Assembly: GCF_018417595.1 (NCBI RefSeq)
Contig: NZ_CP070982.1
Span: 4,267,001 to 4,331,000, forward strand
Direction: 5' to 3'
DNA length: 64,000 nt
DNA from: Pseudomonas entomophila
Lineage (GTDB): Bacteria > Pseudomonadota > Gammaproteobacteria > Pseudomonadales > Pseudomonadaceae
Shown here: piece by piece, positions 1-10,686 of the stretch
Layout: each line of letters opens with the position of its first letter
Numbering within the stretch: position 1 is the stretch's first letter
Program-made: the position numbers and the translations under genes
Notes under the pieces: generated by a model
Seen by the model: only the letters and a program-made list of their open reading frames with translations
Databases searched by the model: none
Told to the model about the DNA's origin: nothing

Positions 1-319
<319 letters not shown>

Positions 320-415
320 AACAGTGTCGCAATAGCGCAGTGTACGGGAGAGAGGAGGCTGGGTGAACGGCTGTTCACACGACAGGGGAAGGCTCGCGGA
401 TGCAGGGCGCCGCCC

Positions 416-589
416 GCGCGGCGCATCGCGGATAAATCCGCTCCTACATCCGTCGCAACGTGCCGCACCTGTCAACCGAGGGACAGGCGGGGCGACAGCA
501 GCACCAACCGATAAATCGCGCCGATGGTTTATCTACCATGGCCACGTTGCAACAAGTGTAGGAGCGGATTTATCCGCGATGCGCCGCGC
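416..589. repeat. REP inverted pair, perfect 33-bp arms
   Basis: Bases 416-448 and 557-589 are perfect 33-base reverse complements, with the core TGTAGGAGCGGATTTATCCG, and are separated by 108 bases. This matches the P. putida REP family, which sits between genes. The pair fills the gap between the 3' end of argR and the aruC promoter. Apart from this pair and the ArgR sites, nothing else is evident in 175-642. Confidence 0.85.
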
Positions 590-642
590 CGACGGCGCTC
601 GATCCACCCCCCCCGCAAAACCCCAGGCACACACCCCGAAGA

Positions 643-1623
643 TCAACCGCGCTCGGCCGGCGCTGAACTCAGCTCGAACGGGCTGCTGCTGCGCCGCTGG
701 TTGCGGTCTTCACGGGGCGTTGCGCCAAAGAAGTTGCGGTACGCACTGGAGAAGTGCGGCCCGGAGGAGAACCCGCACGATAGCCCGATCTGGATGATCG
801 ACTTGCTGGTCTGCATCAACATCTGCCGCGCCTTGTTCAGGCGCAGTTCCAGGTAGTACTGGCTGGGAACGCGATTGAGGTACTGCTTGAAGATTCGTTC
901 CAACTGGCGACGGGACACGCACACATGCTGGGCGATCTCGTCGGTGGTCAGCGGCTCTTCGATATTGGCCTCCATCAGCAGCACCGCCTGGGTGAGCTTC
1001 GGATGACTGGAGCCCAGGCGATTCTGCAGGGGAATGCGCTGGCGCTCGCCACCTTCGCGAATGCGTTCGACCACCAGCTCTTCCGACACCGCCCCCGCCA
1101 GCTCCGCGCCATGATCGCGCGCCAGCACCGCCAGTAGCAGGTCGGTCACCGCCATGCCGCCGCAAGCGGTCAGCCGATCCCGATCCCAGTCGAACAGGTG
1201 GCTGGTGGCGATCACCTTGGGGAAGCGCTCGGCGAAATCATCCTGCCAGCGCCAGTGCACCGCCGCTCGGTAACCGTCGAGCAAGCCCAGCGCCGCCAAC
1301 GGATACACGCCCGCAGACAGGCCACCGATCATGCAGCCACTGCGCGCCAGTTGCTTGAGCGCGCTCGACAGCGCCGAACCGATGGCAGCGGGCGGCTCAT
1401 CGGCCAGCAGGAACAGCTTGTGACACCCCTCCAGACGACCATTCCAGGGCTCGCCCGGCAAGCGCCAAGCGCCCTCCTGACCCACTTCGGCCTGGAGAAA
1501 CGCCAGCTCGTAGACCACATCCGGATGCACCCGCTGGGCCACCTGCAACACCTCTTCAGCCAATGCGAGCGTCAGCGGCCGGGTGCTGGGCCAGATGAGA
1601 AATCCGATTCGCTGGGTGGTCAT
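643..1623 (-). CDS. argR: Arginine-responsive transcriptional regulator ArgR (AraC family)
   Basis: A 326-aa protein with an N-terminal DJ-1/PfpI-like (class I glutamine amidotransferase-like) sensing domain at about residues 1-190 and an AraC-type double helix-turn-helix at about 215-315 (EPLTTDEIAQHVCVSRRQLE ... IIQIGLSCGFSSGPHFSSAY). In P. aeruginosa, ArgR activates the aot and aru genes and represses biosynthetic ones in response to arginine. I chose the ATG at 1621-1623 (MTTQRIGFLIWP) because it fits the known N-terminus and family length of about 329. The reading frame is open to 1698, but the extra residues look non-native. It is the last gene of the aotJQMP-argR cluster and precedes aruC, matching PAO1 order. 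Autoregulation with the operon through the sites at 4905-4941 is likely. Confidence 0.93.
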   Translation of the reverse strand: MTTQRIGFLIWPSTRPLTLALAEEVLQVAQRVHPDVVYELAFLQAEVGQEGAWRLPGEPWNGRLEGCHKLFLLADEPPAAIGSALSSALKQLARSGCMIGGLSAGVYPLAALGLLDGYRAAVHWRWQDDFAERFPKVIATSHLFDWDRDRLTACGGMAVTDLLLAVLARDHGAELAGAVSEELVVERIREGGERQRIPLQNRLGSSHPKLTQAVLLMEANIEEPLTTDEIAQHVCVSRRQLERIFKQYLNRVPSQYYLELRLNKARQMLMQTSKSIIQIGLSCGFSSGPHFSSAYRNFFGATPREDRNQRRSSSPFELSSAPAERG

Positions 1624-1726
1624 AGGGCGTGGTCCGAAACCTGGGAAGGAGGGGTCGCGCTTGTGGCGCCGAGGCACGCTGCGTGCGTTGCGCAGCATGC
1701 CCCATTCTGGTGCAAAAGTGCAGCGA

Positions 1727-2491
1727 TTACTTCAGGCTGCCGGAGAGGAACTGCTTGAGCCGTTCCGACTGCGGATTGACCAGCACTTCACGTGGGCAAC
1801 CACGTTCTTCCACCAAACCTTTGTGCAGGAACACCAGCTGGTTGGACACCTCGCGGGCAAAGCCCATCTCGTGGGTGACCACGACCATGGTGCGACCTTC
1901 CTGGGCCAGCGACTGCATGACCTTGAGCACATCACCCACCAGCTCCGGGTCCAGCGCCGAAGTGGGTTCGTCGAACAACATCACCTCAGGCTCCATGGCC
2001 AGGGCCCGGGCAATGGCCACGCGCTGCTGCTCGCCACCGGACATGTGGCCTGGGAAGGCGTCCTTGCGATGGGCCACGCCAACCTTGGCCAGGTAATGTT
2101 CGGCCTTCTCCAGCGCTTCTTTCTTGTTCACGCCCAGCACATGCACCGGCGCCTCGATGACGTTCTCCAGCGCAGTCATGTGCGACCACAGGTTGAAGTG
2201 CTGGAACACCATCGACAGGCGCGAGCGCATGCGCTGCAGCTGCTTCGGGTCGGCAGCCTTGAGCGCGCCGTCCTTGCCCGCCACCAGTTTGAGCTCTTCG
2301 TTGTTGAGCAGGATCTTGCCCGCGTGCGGCTGCTCCAGCAGGTTGATGCAGCGCAGGAAGGTGGATTTGCCCGAGCCGCTGGAGCCGATGATGCTGATCA
2401 CGTCGCCTGCCTTGGCTTCGAGGGAGACGCCCTTGAGCACCTCATGGCTGCCGTAGCGCTTGTGCAGGTCTTGGATTTGGAGTTTGTACAT
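1727..2491 (-). CDS. aotP: Arginine/ornithine ABC transporter ATP-binding protein
   Basis: A 254-aa HisP/GlnQ-family ATPase that powers basic amino acid import across the inner membrane. It has Walker [10 protein letters not shown] with Lys42, the Q-loop FQHFNLW, the ABC signature [15 protein letters not shown], Walker [13 protein letters not shown] and the switch His in [10 protein letters not shown]. The ATG at 2489-2491 ([10 protein letters not shown]) is preferred over an in-frame GTG at 2506, because it matches family N-termini. Only 22 bases separate it from the end of aotM, so the aotO gene found at this point in P. aeruginosa is absent here. It is cotranscribed with aotJ, Q and M. Confidence 0.93.
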   Translation of the reverse strand: MYKLQIQDLHKRYGSHEVLKGVSLEAKAGDVISIIGSSGSGKSTFLRCINLLEQPHAGKILLNNEELKLVAGKDGALKAADPKQLQRMRSRLSMVFQHFNLWSHMTALENVIEAPVHVLGVNKKEALEKAEHYLAKVGVAHRKDAFPGHMSGGEQQRVAIARALAMEPEVMLFDEPTSALDPELVGDVLKVMQSLAQEGRTMVVVTHEMGFAREVSNQLVFLHKGLVEERGCPREVLVNPQSERLKQFLSGSLK

Positions 2492-2513
2492 GCTGTCGGA
2501 TCTCACAGAGCGG

Positions 2514-3212
2514 TCAGTGCTTGCGCGGCGCCAGGTAGCCGAGCCAGCGGCGTTCGGCCATCTTGAACAGGCGCACGAGGATGAAGGTCAGGCACAGGTA
2601 GAACACGCCCGCCGTGATGTAGGCCTCGAAAGGCAGGTAGAACTGGGCGTTGACCGTGCGCGCGGCGCCGGTGATGTCGATCAGGGTGACGATCGACGCC
2701 AGGCTGGTGGTCTGCAGCATCATGATCACTTCGTTGCTGTACTGCGGCAGCGCGCGGCGCAGCGCGGAAGGCAACAGGATGCGGCGGTACATCTTCATGC
2801 GTGACATACCGATGGCCTTGGCCGCCTCGATCTCGCCATGGGGCGTGGCCTTGAGGCTGCCTGCGATGATCTCGGCAGTATAGGCGCTGGTGTTGATGGC
2901 GAAGGCCAGGCAGGCGCAGAAGGTCGCGCTGGACAGCCATGGCCACAGGAAGCTTTCGCGTACTGCCTCGAACTGGGCCAGGCCGTAGTAGATCAGGAAC
3001 AGCTGCACCAGCATCGGCGTGCCGCGGATCACGTAGGTATACAGCCAGGCGGTCATGTTCACCAGCGGCTGCTTCGACACCCGCATCAGGCCCAGCGGGA
3101 TGGCCGCCAGCAGGCCGAAGAACAGCGACAGCGCCAGCAGCTTGAGGGTGGTCAGCAAGCCGCCGAGGTACAGCGGCATGGCATCCCAGATGACGTTGTA
3201 GTCGAAGATCAT
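2514..3212 (-). CDS. aotM: Arginine/ornithine ABC transporter permease (HisM type)
   Basis: A 232-aa inner-membrane permease with about five hydrophobic segments. It carries the EAA loop that docks the ATPase ([20 protein letters not shown] followed by LP). This is a HEQRo/HisMQ family member that forms a heterodimeric channel with AotQ. The start ATG overlaps the last four bases of aotQ (3209-3212, ATGA arrangement), so translation is probably coupled. The call is secure at family level; substrate (arginine, ornithine) is inferred from linkage to argR and aruC. Confidence 0.93.
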   Translation of the reverse strand: MIFDYNVIWDAMPLYLGGLLTTLKLLALSLFFGLLAAIPLGLMRVSKQPLVNMTAWLYTYVIRGTPMLVQLFLIYYGLAQFEAVRESFLWPWLSSATFCACLAFAINTSAYTAEIIAGSLKATPHGEIEAAKAIGMSRMKMYRRILLPSALRRALPQYSNEVIMMLQTTSLASIVTLIDITGAARTVNAQFYLPFEAYITAGVFYLCLTFILVRLFKMAERRWLGYLAPRKH

Positions 3213-3898
3213 AGTTCAGCCGCCTTGACGCCCACCGAGTAGCGCTTCTCGAGATACCGCAACGCCAGCAGCGAGACACTGGTGAGCACCAGGTACAACG
3301 CCGCCACCGCCAGGAAGAAGGTGAAGGGTTCGCGGGTGGCATCCGCCGCCTGCTTGGCCTTGAACATCATGTCCTGCAGGCCGACCACCGAGATCAACGC
3401 GGTCGCCTTGGTCAACACCAGCCAGTTGTTGGTGAAACCCGGGATCGCCAGGCGGATCATCTGCGGCACCATGATGCGGAAGAACACCTGAACGCCGCTC
3501 ATGCCGTAGGCCGCGCCCGCCTCGGCCTGCCCCTTGGGGATCCCCAGGAAAGCGCCGCGGAAGGTTTCCGACAGGTAGGCACCAAAGATGAAGCCGAGGG
3601 TGCCGATACCGGCGACCAGCGGGTTCAGGTCGATGTAGTCGTCATAGCCGAGCAGCGGCGCCACCCGGTTGAGGAGGTCCTGGCCGCCGTAGAAGATCAG
3701 CAGGATCAACACCAGGTCGGGGATGCCACGGATCACCGTGGAGTACAGGTCACCCAGCCAGGCCAGCCAGCGTACCGGCGACAAACGCAGCGCCACACCG
3801 ACAAGGCCGAGGACGATGGCCAGGGCCATCGACGACAAGGCGAGCTGCAGCGTCAGCCACGCCCCGTCGAGGATGACTGCCCCATAGCCTTTCAACAT
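3209..3898 (-). CDS. aotQ: Arginine/ornithine ABC transporter permease (HisQ type)
   Basis: A 229-aa polytopic permease, beginning MLKGYGAVILDGAWLTLQLA, with an EAA-type loop GQAEAGAAYGMSGVQVFFRI and Pro downstream. It pairs with AotM in the type I importer for basic amino acids. It lies 91 bases after aotJ, and a perfect 12-bp stem (3930-3968) sits in that gap. It overlaps aotM by four bases. Confidence 0.93.
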   Translation of the reverse strand: MLKGYGAVILDGAWLTLQLALSSMALAIVLGLVGVALRLSPVRWLAWLGDLYSTVIRGIPDLVLILLIFYGGQDLLNRVAPLLGYDDYIDLNPLVAGIGTLGFIFGAYLSETFRGAFLGIPKGQAEAGAAYGMSGVQVFFRIMVPQMIRLAIPGFTNNWLVLTKATALISVVGLQDMMFKAKQAADATREPFTFFLAVAALYLVLTSVSLLALRYLEKRYSVGVKAAEL

Positions 3899-3929
3899 GA
3901 TTCGGATTCCTCAGGGCTTGGGAATGAAA

Positions 3930-3968
3930 AATGGTGCAAACCTCAGAGATTCTGCTGTTTGCACCATT
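3930..3968 (-). promoter_or_regulatory. Stem-loop between aotJ and aotQ (mRNA stability or attenuation element)
   Basis: AATGGTGCAAAC (3930-3941) and GTTTGCACCATT (3957-3968) are a perfect 12-bp inverted repeat with a 15-base loop, and the loop holds a small nested CAGA/TCTG pair. No T-run follows in the minus-strand direction, so it is not a strong terminator. In amino acid importer operons such a hairpin after the binding-protein gene often protects the upstream message and gives more binding protein than permease. That role is inferred here. Confidence 0.7.
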
Positions 3969-3989
3969 GCACAGGTGAAACTCGACGGC

Positions 3990-4775
3990 TTAGTTCGAAT
4001 CCGGGCCGTAGATGTCGAAATTGAAGTACTTGGCTTCGATCTGCTTGTACTTGCCGTTCTTGCGGATAGCGTCGATGGCCGCATTGATACGGTCGGCGTT
4101 TTCCTTGTCGCCCTTGCGTACGGCGATACCAATACCGTCACCGAAGTACTTGGAGTCGGTGAATGCCGGGCCGACGAAGGCGAAGCCCTTGCCGGCGTCG
4201 GTTTTCAGGAAGCCGTCTTCCAGCAGGGTGGCATCGGCCACGGTACCGTCCAGACGGCCAGCGGCGACGTCCAGGTAGATTTCGTTCTGGGTGCCGTAAG
4301 GCACGACGGTGGCACCTTGCGCGGCCAACACTTCCTTGGCGAAGCGGTCGTGGATCGAACCGCGCTGCACACCGATCTTCTTGCCCTTCAGCTCAGTCAG
4401 GCCCTCGCTCACGGTAGTACCTTCCTTCATGACCAGACGAGCCGGGGTCAGGTAGTAGCGCTTGCTGAAGTCAACCGATTTCTTGCGATCGTCAGTGATC
4501 GACATGGACGACAGGATGGCGTCGATCTTGCGCACTTTCAGCGCCGGGATCAGGCCGTCGAACTCTTGCTCGACCCAAGTGCACTTGGCTTTCATCTCTT
4601 CGCACAGGGCGTTGCCGATGTCGTAGTCGAAGCCGGCGATGCTGCCGTCGGGTTGCTTGAAGGCGAACGGTGGGTAGGCGGCTTCGATACCGATCTTCAA
4701 CGGTTTCTCATCGGCGTGCGATACCAGGGAAAACACGGAAAGCGCCAGGGCGCCAAGCAGTGCGAGCTTCTTCAT
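3990..4775 (-). CDS. aotJ: Periplasmic arginine/ornithine-binding protein
   Basis: A 261-aa extracytoplasmic solute-binding protein, family 3 (LAO/HisJ type). Residues 1-21 form a Sec signal peptide ending in SHA before [20 protein letters not shown]. Typical family 3 elements follow, such as [15 protein letters not shown] and [20 protein letters not shown]. The ATG at 4773-4775 has a GGAG site upstream; the frame is open to 4883 but those residues are not signal-like. It is the first gene of aotJ-Q-M-P-argR. ArgR-type half-sites lie about 130-165 bases upstream, and a hairpin follows the gene. Confidence 0.94.
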   Translation of the reverse strand: MKKLALLGALALSVFSLVSHADEKPLKIGIEAAYPPFAFKQPDGSIAGFDYDIGNALCEEMKAKCTWVEQEFDGLIPALKVRKIDAILSSMSITDDRKKSVDFSKRYYLTPARLVMKEGTTVSEGLTELKGKKIGVQRGSIHDRFAKEVLAAQGATVVPYGTQNEIYLDVAAGRLDGTVADATLLEDGFLKTDAGKGFAFVGPAFTDSKYFGDGIGIAVRKGDKENADRINAAIDAIRKNGKYKQIEAKYFNFDIYGPDSN

Positions 4776-4898
4776 CAGGTAACTCCATCGGTACGGGGCA
4801 ATACAAGGCAGTTGTAACGGCTGCCCGATATGCGAATGGGTACAACGCGAGCCGCGCAGGGTTCGACCAAGGTCGCAGACCACGAGCGAGTGAATGGC

Positions 4899-4941
4899 AT
4901 TTTAGCGACAGCCCGGTAGTCGATATTTCTTCAAAGCGACA
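4899..4941 (-). promoter_or_regulatory. Candidate ArgR operator and promoter of the aot operon
   Basis: On the minus strand, TGTCGC occurs at 4941-4936 and again at 4910-4905, 31 bases apart in direct orientation. The upstream copy fits TGTCGC-N8-AA exactly and the second imperfectly. A TAAAAT hexamer (4904-4899) directly follows the second copy and could be a -10 element without a good -35, as expected for an activator-dependent promoter. This implies a leader of roughly 115 bases before aotJ. Confidence 0.55.
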
Positions 4942-5222
4942 ACTAGTTACAGAAGCGCCAGGAACCGCGGCGGGCGATATTGACAGCTCCTGCGGATTAT
5001 GCAAGAGCAAAAAGAAAAATAACCTATACCCCAAGCAATAAGCGGGCCCATTATTGGCAAACCCTTGTATCTCGGCAAGTGCAGCATGCCGCGATGCACG
5101 AAATGCTCGCAGAAACGCACCAGAATCGCACATGAATGTTCCCGCAAGCCCCGCTTTCGCGCACACGCGGTGACAGCCACGGTTACCGATGAATGTCGGA
5201 GTAACAGTCTATTCAGTAAAGC
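4942..5222. other. Intergenic stretch between the aot promoter and the acsA terminator
   Basis: No convincing coding frame was found here: short frames exist on both strands but lack ribosome binding sites or recognisable products. The stretch is less GC-rich than its neighbours (for example 5003-5045). I see no clear repeat or RNA gene in it. Confidence 0.5.
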
Positions 5223-5253
5223 AAAAACCCCGCCGGTTGCCCTGCGGGGTTTT
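5223..5253 (-). terminator. Rho-independent terminator, acsA side
   Basis: AAAACCCCGC (5224-5233) pairs with GCGGGGTTTT (5244-5253) around a 10-base loop. Read on the minus strand, the GC stem runs directly into TTTTT, a good intrinsic terminator for acsA. The symmetric A and T flanks would let it work in both directions. Confidence 0.8.
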
Positions 5254-5267
5254 CTGATCAACGAATC

Positions 5268-5327
5268 GCGGGGCAAGCCCGCTCCCACGAAGGCGCACAA
5301 AAACTCGTGGAAGCGGGCTTGCCCCGC
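5268..5327. repeat. REP inverted pair
   Basis: GCGGGGCAAGCCCGCTCCCACGA (5268-5290, 23 bases; key core GGCAAGCCCGCTCCCAC) pairs with 5305-5327 with one mismatch. It lies between the acsA stop and its terminator. It belongs to the GTGGGAGCGGGCTTGCCCGC subtype of P. putida REPs. Confidence 0.8.
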
Positions 5328-5345
5328 GCTGGATTGCGCCTGATA

Positions 5346-7307
<1,962 letters not shown>

Positions 7308-7713
7308 CTGTGTTACCTCGGTGTAATAGTTGTTTTTGTATGGAACCGTTTGTAACTGTACCAGAGCGGCAAAGACCATTCGACGTTGGTAGTAACGTGA
7401 CGGACGGAAAACCTACCTTTCTACCGCGACCGCTCTAACCCGCGGCACTGCGCCTTCCAAGCAGTGGAACCGGGCAGCTTTCCAGGGGATTGTTACAGAT
7501 TCTGTCAAAAGACTTTATCAAAACCCCCTCTGTTTCAGCCGTGGGCACGCTCCTAGAATTCTCCTCGCCAGCAACGGCAACGCGATTAACTTGGTAACAG
7601 CCCCCACGAAGGCAACGTTAATCCGCACCTCATCCTGATAGTTGAAACTTGTTGTACTCGCGGCGCCATAAGCGCCGCGTGCCCCCTCACGACCTTAGAC
7701 AGGTAAATAGAAA
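7308..7713. promoter_or_regulatory. Divergent promoter region between acsA and the DUF2790 gene
   Basis: About 400 bases with no convincing gene separate the two divergently transcribed starts. The stretch around 7490-7600 is comparatively AT-rich and probably holds both promoters. I could not assign -35/-10 or a -24/-12 element with confidence. A perfect 8-bp hairpin CGCGGCGC/GCGCCGCG lies at 7659-7679, about 35 bases before the DUF2790 start. Confidence 0.5.
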
Positions 7714-7968
7714 ATGAAAGCTTTACTGGTATTGGCACTTGGCGGTTTTTGCGGCGCGGCGTTGGCCGGCGAAGCAAAAGATGTCGAGCAGATTCCGGTT
7801 GAACAGTACAGTTACTCGCAACACCTGGACATCGCCCGTGTTCTTTCCATGAGCGAAGTGCCCAATGTCTGCGAAGTGGTGCCCGCCCGCATGACCTATG
7901 AAGACTCCAAGGGCCAGAAGCACATTCTCGAATACCGCGTGATGGGGAACGGCTGCTCCAACGGCTGA
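7714..7968 (+). CDS. DUF2790-type small exported protein
   Basis: An 84-aa protein with a short signal peptide (MKALLVLALGGFCGAALA) and a mature part of about 65 residues containing two cysteines (in NVCEVVP and GNGCSNG), which could form a disulfide. It resembles the DUF2790 family, which is common in Pseudomonas and of unknown function. There is no strong Shine-Dalgarno before the ATG. It is monocistronic, with a strong terminator directly downstream, and is divergent from acsA. Confidence 0.85.
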   Translation: MKALLVLALGGFCGAALAGEAKDVEQIPVEQYSYSQHLDIARVLSMSEVPNVCEVVPARMTYEDSKGQKHILEYRVMGNGCSNG

Positions 7969-7980
7969 CCCGATGAAACA

Positions 7981-8000
7981 GGGCCCCTTCGGGGCCCTTT
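7981..8000 (+). terminator. Rho-independent terminator after the DUF2790 gene
   Basis: GGGCCCC-TTC-GGGGCCC followed by TTT: a perfect 7-bp stem with a short loop, 13 bases after the stop codon. Confidence 0.85.
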
Positions 8001-8043
8001 CGCGGTTTAACCCGCGAAGGCTTGTCGCCTCAAACTTTCAAAA

Positions 8044-9603
8044 CTAATCCACTGACTTGCCCAGCGCATAATCCCGCAACTTGTTGGCAATTGTCGTGTG
8101 CGACACCCCCAATCTTTTCCCCAGCGCCCGGCTACTTGGAAACTCGCTCATCAAACTTTCCAACACCGCCTTTTCAAATCGCCCGACAATCTGCGAAAGG
8201 TCGCCATCCAGGGAGAACTCCCCCAACGGCTGGCGCGCACCATAGTCCGGCAAACGAATATGTTCGCTCTTAACCACTCCGCCCTCGCACAGTGAAACAG
8301 CCTGGAACAACACGTTCTCCAGTTGGCGCACATTACCCGGCCAGTGGTACTGGCTGAGCTTGTCCATCGCCGAGGACGCCAAATGCGGCATCGGGCAGCC
8401 GATCTGCCGACTGGCCTGGTCGAGGAAATGCTGCACCAGCCCTTCCAGGCCATCCATGCATTCGCGCAGCGGTGGAATGTGCAGCGAAAGCACGTTGAGG
8501 CGATGGTAGAGGTCCTGGCGAAACTCGCCACGGGCACACAACTCGGACAGGTCGACCTGGGTCGCGCAGATCACCCGCACATCCAGGTACACCTCCTCGT
8601 CGCTACCCACCCTTCGGAAACAACCATCCTGCAGGAAGCGCAGCAACTTGACCTGCAACCGCGGGCTCATCTCCCCCACCCCATCGAGGAACAGCGTGCC
8701 ACCCGCCGTCAGCTCCAGCAGCCCGAGCTTGCCCTCCGCCCGCGCCCCTTCGAAGGCCCCCGGCCCATAGCCGAACAGCTCGGTCTCGGCCATCGACTCC
8801 GGCAGGCCGGCGCAGTTGAGCGCCATCAGCGGCGCCTGGCCACGAGGGCTGGCCAGGTGGCAGGCACGCGCCAGCAGCTCCTTGCCGGTACCCGTCTCCC
8901 CCTCGATCAGCAACGGCGCATCCAACGGCGCCATGCGCCGCGCCTCGCGCACCACCGCCGCCATCACCCGCGAACTCTGGAAGATGCTGTCGAACCCGCG
9001 CAGCTCCTGCTTGCGCACGTTGTAGATGCGTTCACCGATGCGGTCGGCGCGATGCAAGGTGAGCACGGCGCCAGCCAAGGCCTCGCTTTCGTCATGCTCG
9101 GACTGCAGCGGCGCGATATCGGCCAGGAACACATCGCCCTTGACCTTGATGCGCAAACCGTTGATTCGCGACTTGTTGGCCCGCACCAGCTCCGGCAAGT
9201 CGAAATCCTCGACGTAGCGCGACAGCGGAATACCCGGCACCTCGTCCACCCGCACCCCGAGCAACTGCGCCGCGCCACGGTTGGCGGCGACGATGCTGCC
9301 GCCCATGTCGATCGACAGCACAGGGAAATCCAACGCCCCCAGCAACGCATTGAGCTCCATGTGGCGCCGCTCGCTGGGCATCAACCCCACGCGCTTGACC
9401 CCGAACACCCCGGCGATCGACTCGAACTTCGGCCGCAACGCCTGGAACTGCAGGTTGATCAGGTTCGGGCAATGCAGGTAGATGGCGTTGCCATGATCGC
9501 CCCCCACCTCGCCGCGCAACACGTTGATGCCGTACTCCACCAGCAGGTTGAGGATGTCCCGCAGGATGCCGATGCGGTTCTGGCAATGCACTTTGATACG
9601 CAT
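8044..9603 (-). CDS. phhR: TyrR-family transcriptional activator of phenylalanine catabolism
   Basis: A 519-aa regulator with an N-terminal ACT domain (MRIKVHCQNRIGILRDILNL), a PAS domain at about 78-190, an AAA+ sigma54-interaction-type core at about 205-440 and a Fis/TyrR-type HTH at the C-terminus (SSRALGKRLGVSHTTIANKL). Walker A reads EGETGTGKELLAR. The usual GAFTGA loop is altered to a GPGAFEGA-like sequence, as in TyrR-type proteins that do not need sigma54 remodelling. The start at 9601-9603 matches PhhR length exactly; the frame is open to 9720. It is divergent from phhABC, with PhhR-type boxes between. It senses phenylalanine and tyrosine and activates phhA. Confidence 0.95.
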   Translation of the reverse strand: MRIKVHCQNRIGILRDILNLLVEYGINVLRGEVGGDHGNAIYLHCPNLINLQFQALRPKFESIAGVFGVKRVGLMPSERRHMELNALLGALDFPVLSIDMGGSIVAANRGAAQLLGVRVDEVPGIPLSRYVEDFDLPELVRANKSRINGLRIKVKGDVFLADIAPLQSEHDESEALAGAVLTLHRADRIGERIYNVRKQELRGFDSIFQSSRVMAAVVREARRMAPLDAPLLIEGETGTGKELLARACHLASPRGQAPLMALNCAGLPESMAETELFGYGPGAFEGARAEGKLGLLELTAGGTLFLDGVGEMSPRLQVKLLRFLQDGCFRRVGSDEEVYLDVRVICATQVDLSELCARGEFRQDLYHRLNVLSLHIPPLRECMDGLEGLVQHFLDQASRQIGCPMPHLASSAMDKLSQYHWPGNVRQLENVLFQAVSLCEGGVVKSEHIRLPDYGARQPLGEFSLDGDLSQIVGRFEKAVLESLMSEFPSSRALGKRLGVSHTTIANKLRDYALGKSVD

Positions 9604-9649
9604 GAATGCTCTCGAAGCGGCCAGGTTTTTCCTTGGCACGCAGAAAAGT

Positions 9650-9667
9650 CGTAAAGATAAGCTGACA
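9650..9667 (+). promoter_or_regulatory. Degenerate PhhR-like box near the phhR start
   Basis: CGTAAA-GATAAG-CTGACA resembles the PhhR consensus TGTAAA-N6-TTTACA at 9 of 12 positions. It lies 47 bases upstream of the phhR start codon. It could serve autoregulation, but the match is weak. Confidence 0.3.
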
Positions 9668-9722
9668 AAAACAGGAGAAAGGCCAGCTCGATGCCCGTGA
9701 TTTTCCGGCACCACGGTCATTT

Positions 9723-9740
9723 TGTAAAATTATCGTTACA
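9723..9740 (+). promoter_or_regulatory. PhhR box upstream of phhA
   Basis: TGTAAA-ATTATC-GTTACA matches the P. putida PhhR motif TGTAAA-N6-TTTACA at 11 of 12 positions. It is 120 bases upstream of the phhA ATG, a reasonable activator position. No properly spaced -24/-12 sigma54 element was found downstream of it. Confidence 0.75.
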
Positions 9741-9859
9741 AAACCAGGATGAGCGGCTGGCGAAAACCTCCTGGCCACCCCGTGCAAAGCGGCGAATGTA
9801 GGGATATCTCTAAAGGTATGTCCTGCACATAACAAGAAAGCCCTCACCAGGAGAGCCAC

Positions 9860-10648
9860 ATGAAACAGACGCAATACGTGGCACGCGAGCCCGATGCGCA
9901 CGGTTTTATCGACTACCCGCAACAAGAGCATGCGGTGTGGAATACCCTGATCACCCGCCAGCTGAAAGTGATCGAAGGCCGGGCGTGCCAGGAGTACCTG
10001 GACGGCATCGAGCAGCTCAAGCTGCCCCATGACCGCATCCCCCAGCTCGGCGAAGTCAACAAGGTGCTCGGCGCCACCACCGGTTGGCAGGTCGCCCGCG
10101 TACCGGCACTGATCCCCTTCCAGACCTTCTTCGAACTGCTGGCCAGCAAGCGCTTCCCGGTCGCCACCTTCATCCGCACCCCGGAAGAGCTGGACTACCT
10201 GCAGGAGCCCGACATCTTCCACGAGATCTTCGGCCACTGCCCGCTGCTGACCAACCCCTTCTTCGCCGAGTTCACCCACACCTACGGCAAGCTGGGCCTG
10301 GCGGCGACCAAGGAACAACGCGTCTACCTCGCACGCCTGTACTGGATGACCATCGAGTTCGGCCTGATGGAGACCGCGCAAGGTCGCAAGATCTACGGCG
10401 GCGGCATCCTCTCCTCGCCGAAAGAGACCGTCTACAGCCTGTCCAACGAGCCTGAGCACCAGGCCTTCGACCCGATCGAAGCCATGCGCACGCCGTACCG
10501 CATCGATATCCTGCAGCCCCTGTACTTCGTCCTGCCGAACATGAAGCGCCTGTTCGACCTGGCCCACGAAGACATCATGGCCATGGTCCACCAGGCCATG
10601 CAGCTGGGCCTGCACGCACCGAAGTTTCCACCCAAGGTCGCTGCCTGA
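9860..10648 (+). CDS. phhA: Phenylalanine 4-monooxygenase
   Basis: A 262-aa iron- and tetrahydropterin-dependent hydroxylase that converts phenylalanine to tyrosine. The ferrous iron ligands are visible as His121 and His126 in [13 protein letters not shown] and Glu166 in [10 protein letters not shown], the same numbering as the characterised Pseudomonas enzyme. The ATG at 9860 has a strong CAGGAG site. It is the first gene of phhA-phhB-phhC and is divergent from phhR, with a PhhR box in between. Confidence 0.97.
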   Translation: MKQTQYVAREPDAHGFIDYPQQEHAVWNTLITRQLKVIEGRACQEYLDGIEQLKLPHDRIPQLGEVNKVLGATTGWQVARVPALIPFQTFFELLASKRFPVATFIRTPEELDYLQEPDIFHEIFGHCPLLTNPFFAEFTHTYGKLGLAATKEQRVYLARLYWMTIEFGLMETAQGRKIYGGGILSSPKETVYSLSNEPEHQAFDPIEAMRTPYRIDILQPLYFVLPNMKRLFDLAHEDIMAMVHQAMQLGLHAPKFPPKVAA

Positions 10649-10686
10649 GCGCCCCTGTCGATAACAACTCAAATCGGAAAACACCC

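Noticed and set aside
3930..3968. Hairpin after aotJ as an intrinsic terminator
   Set aside because: There is no T-run in the minus-strand direction, and the permease genes downstream need the transcript.
8323..9654. 443-codon plus-strand frame opposite phhR
   Set aside because: PhhR on the minus strand has a full domain set at the expected length; the opposite frame has none.
9771..9786. Possible sigma54 -24/-12 element (TGGCC...GTGC) before phhA
   Set aside because: The GG-to-GC spacing is nine bases and not ten, and the flanking bases fit poorly.
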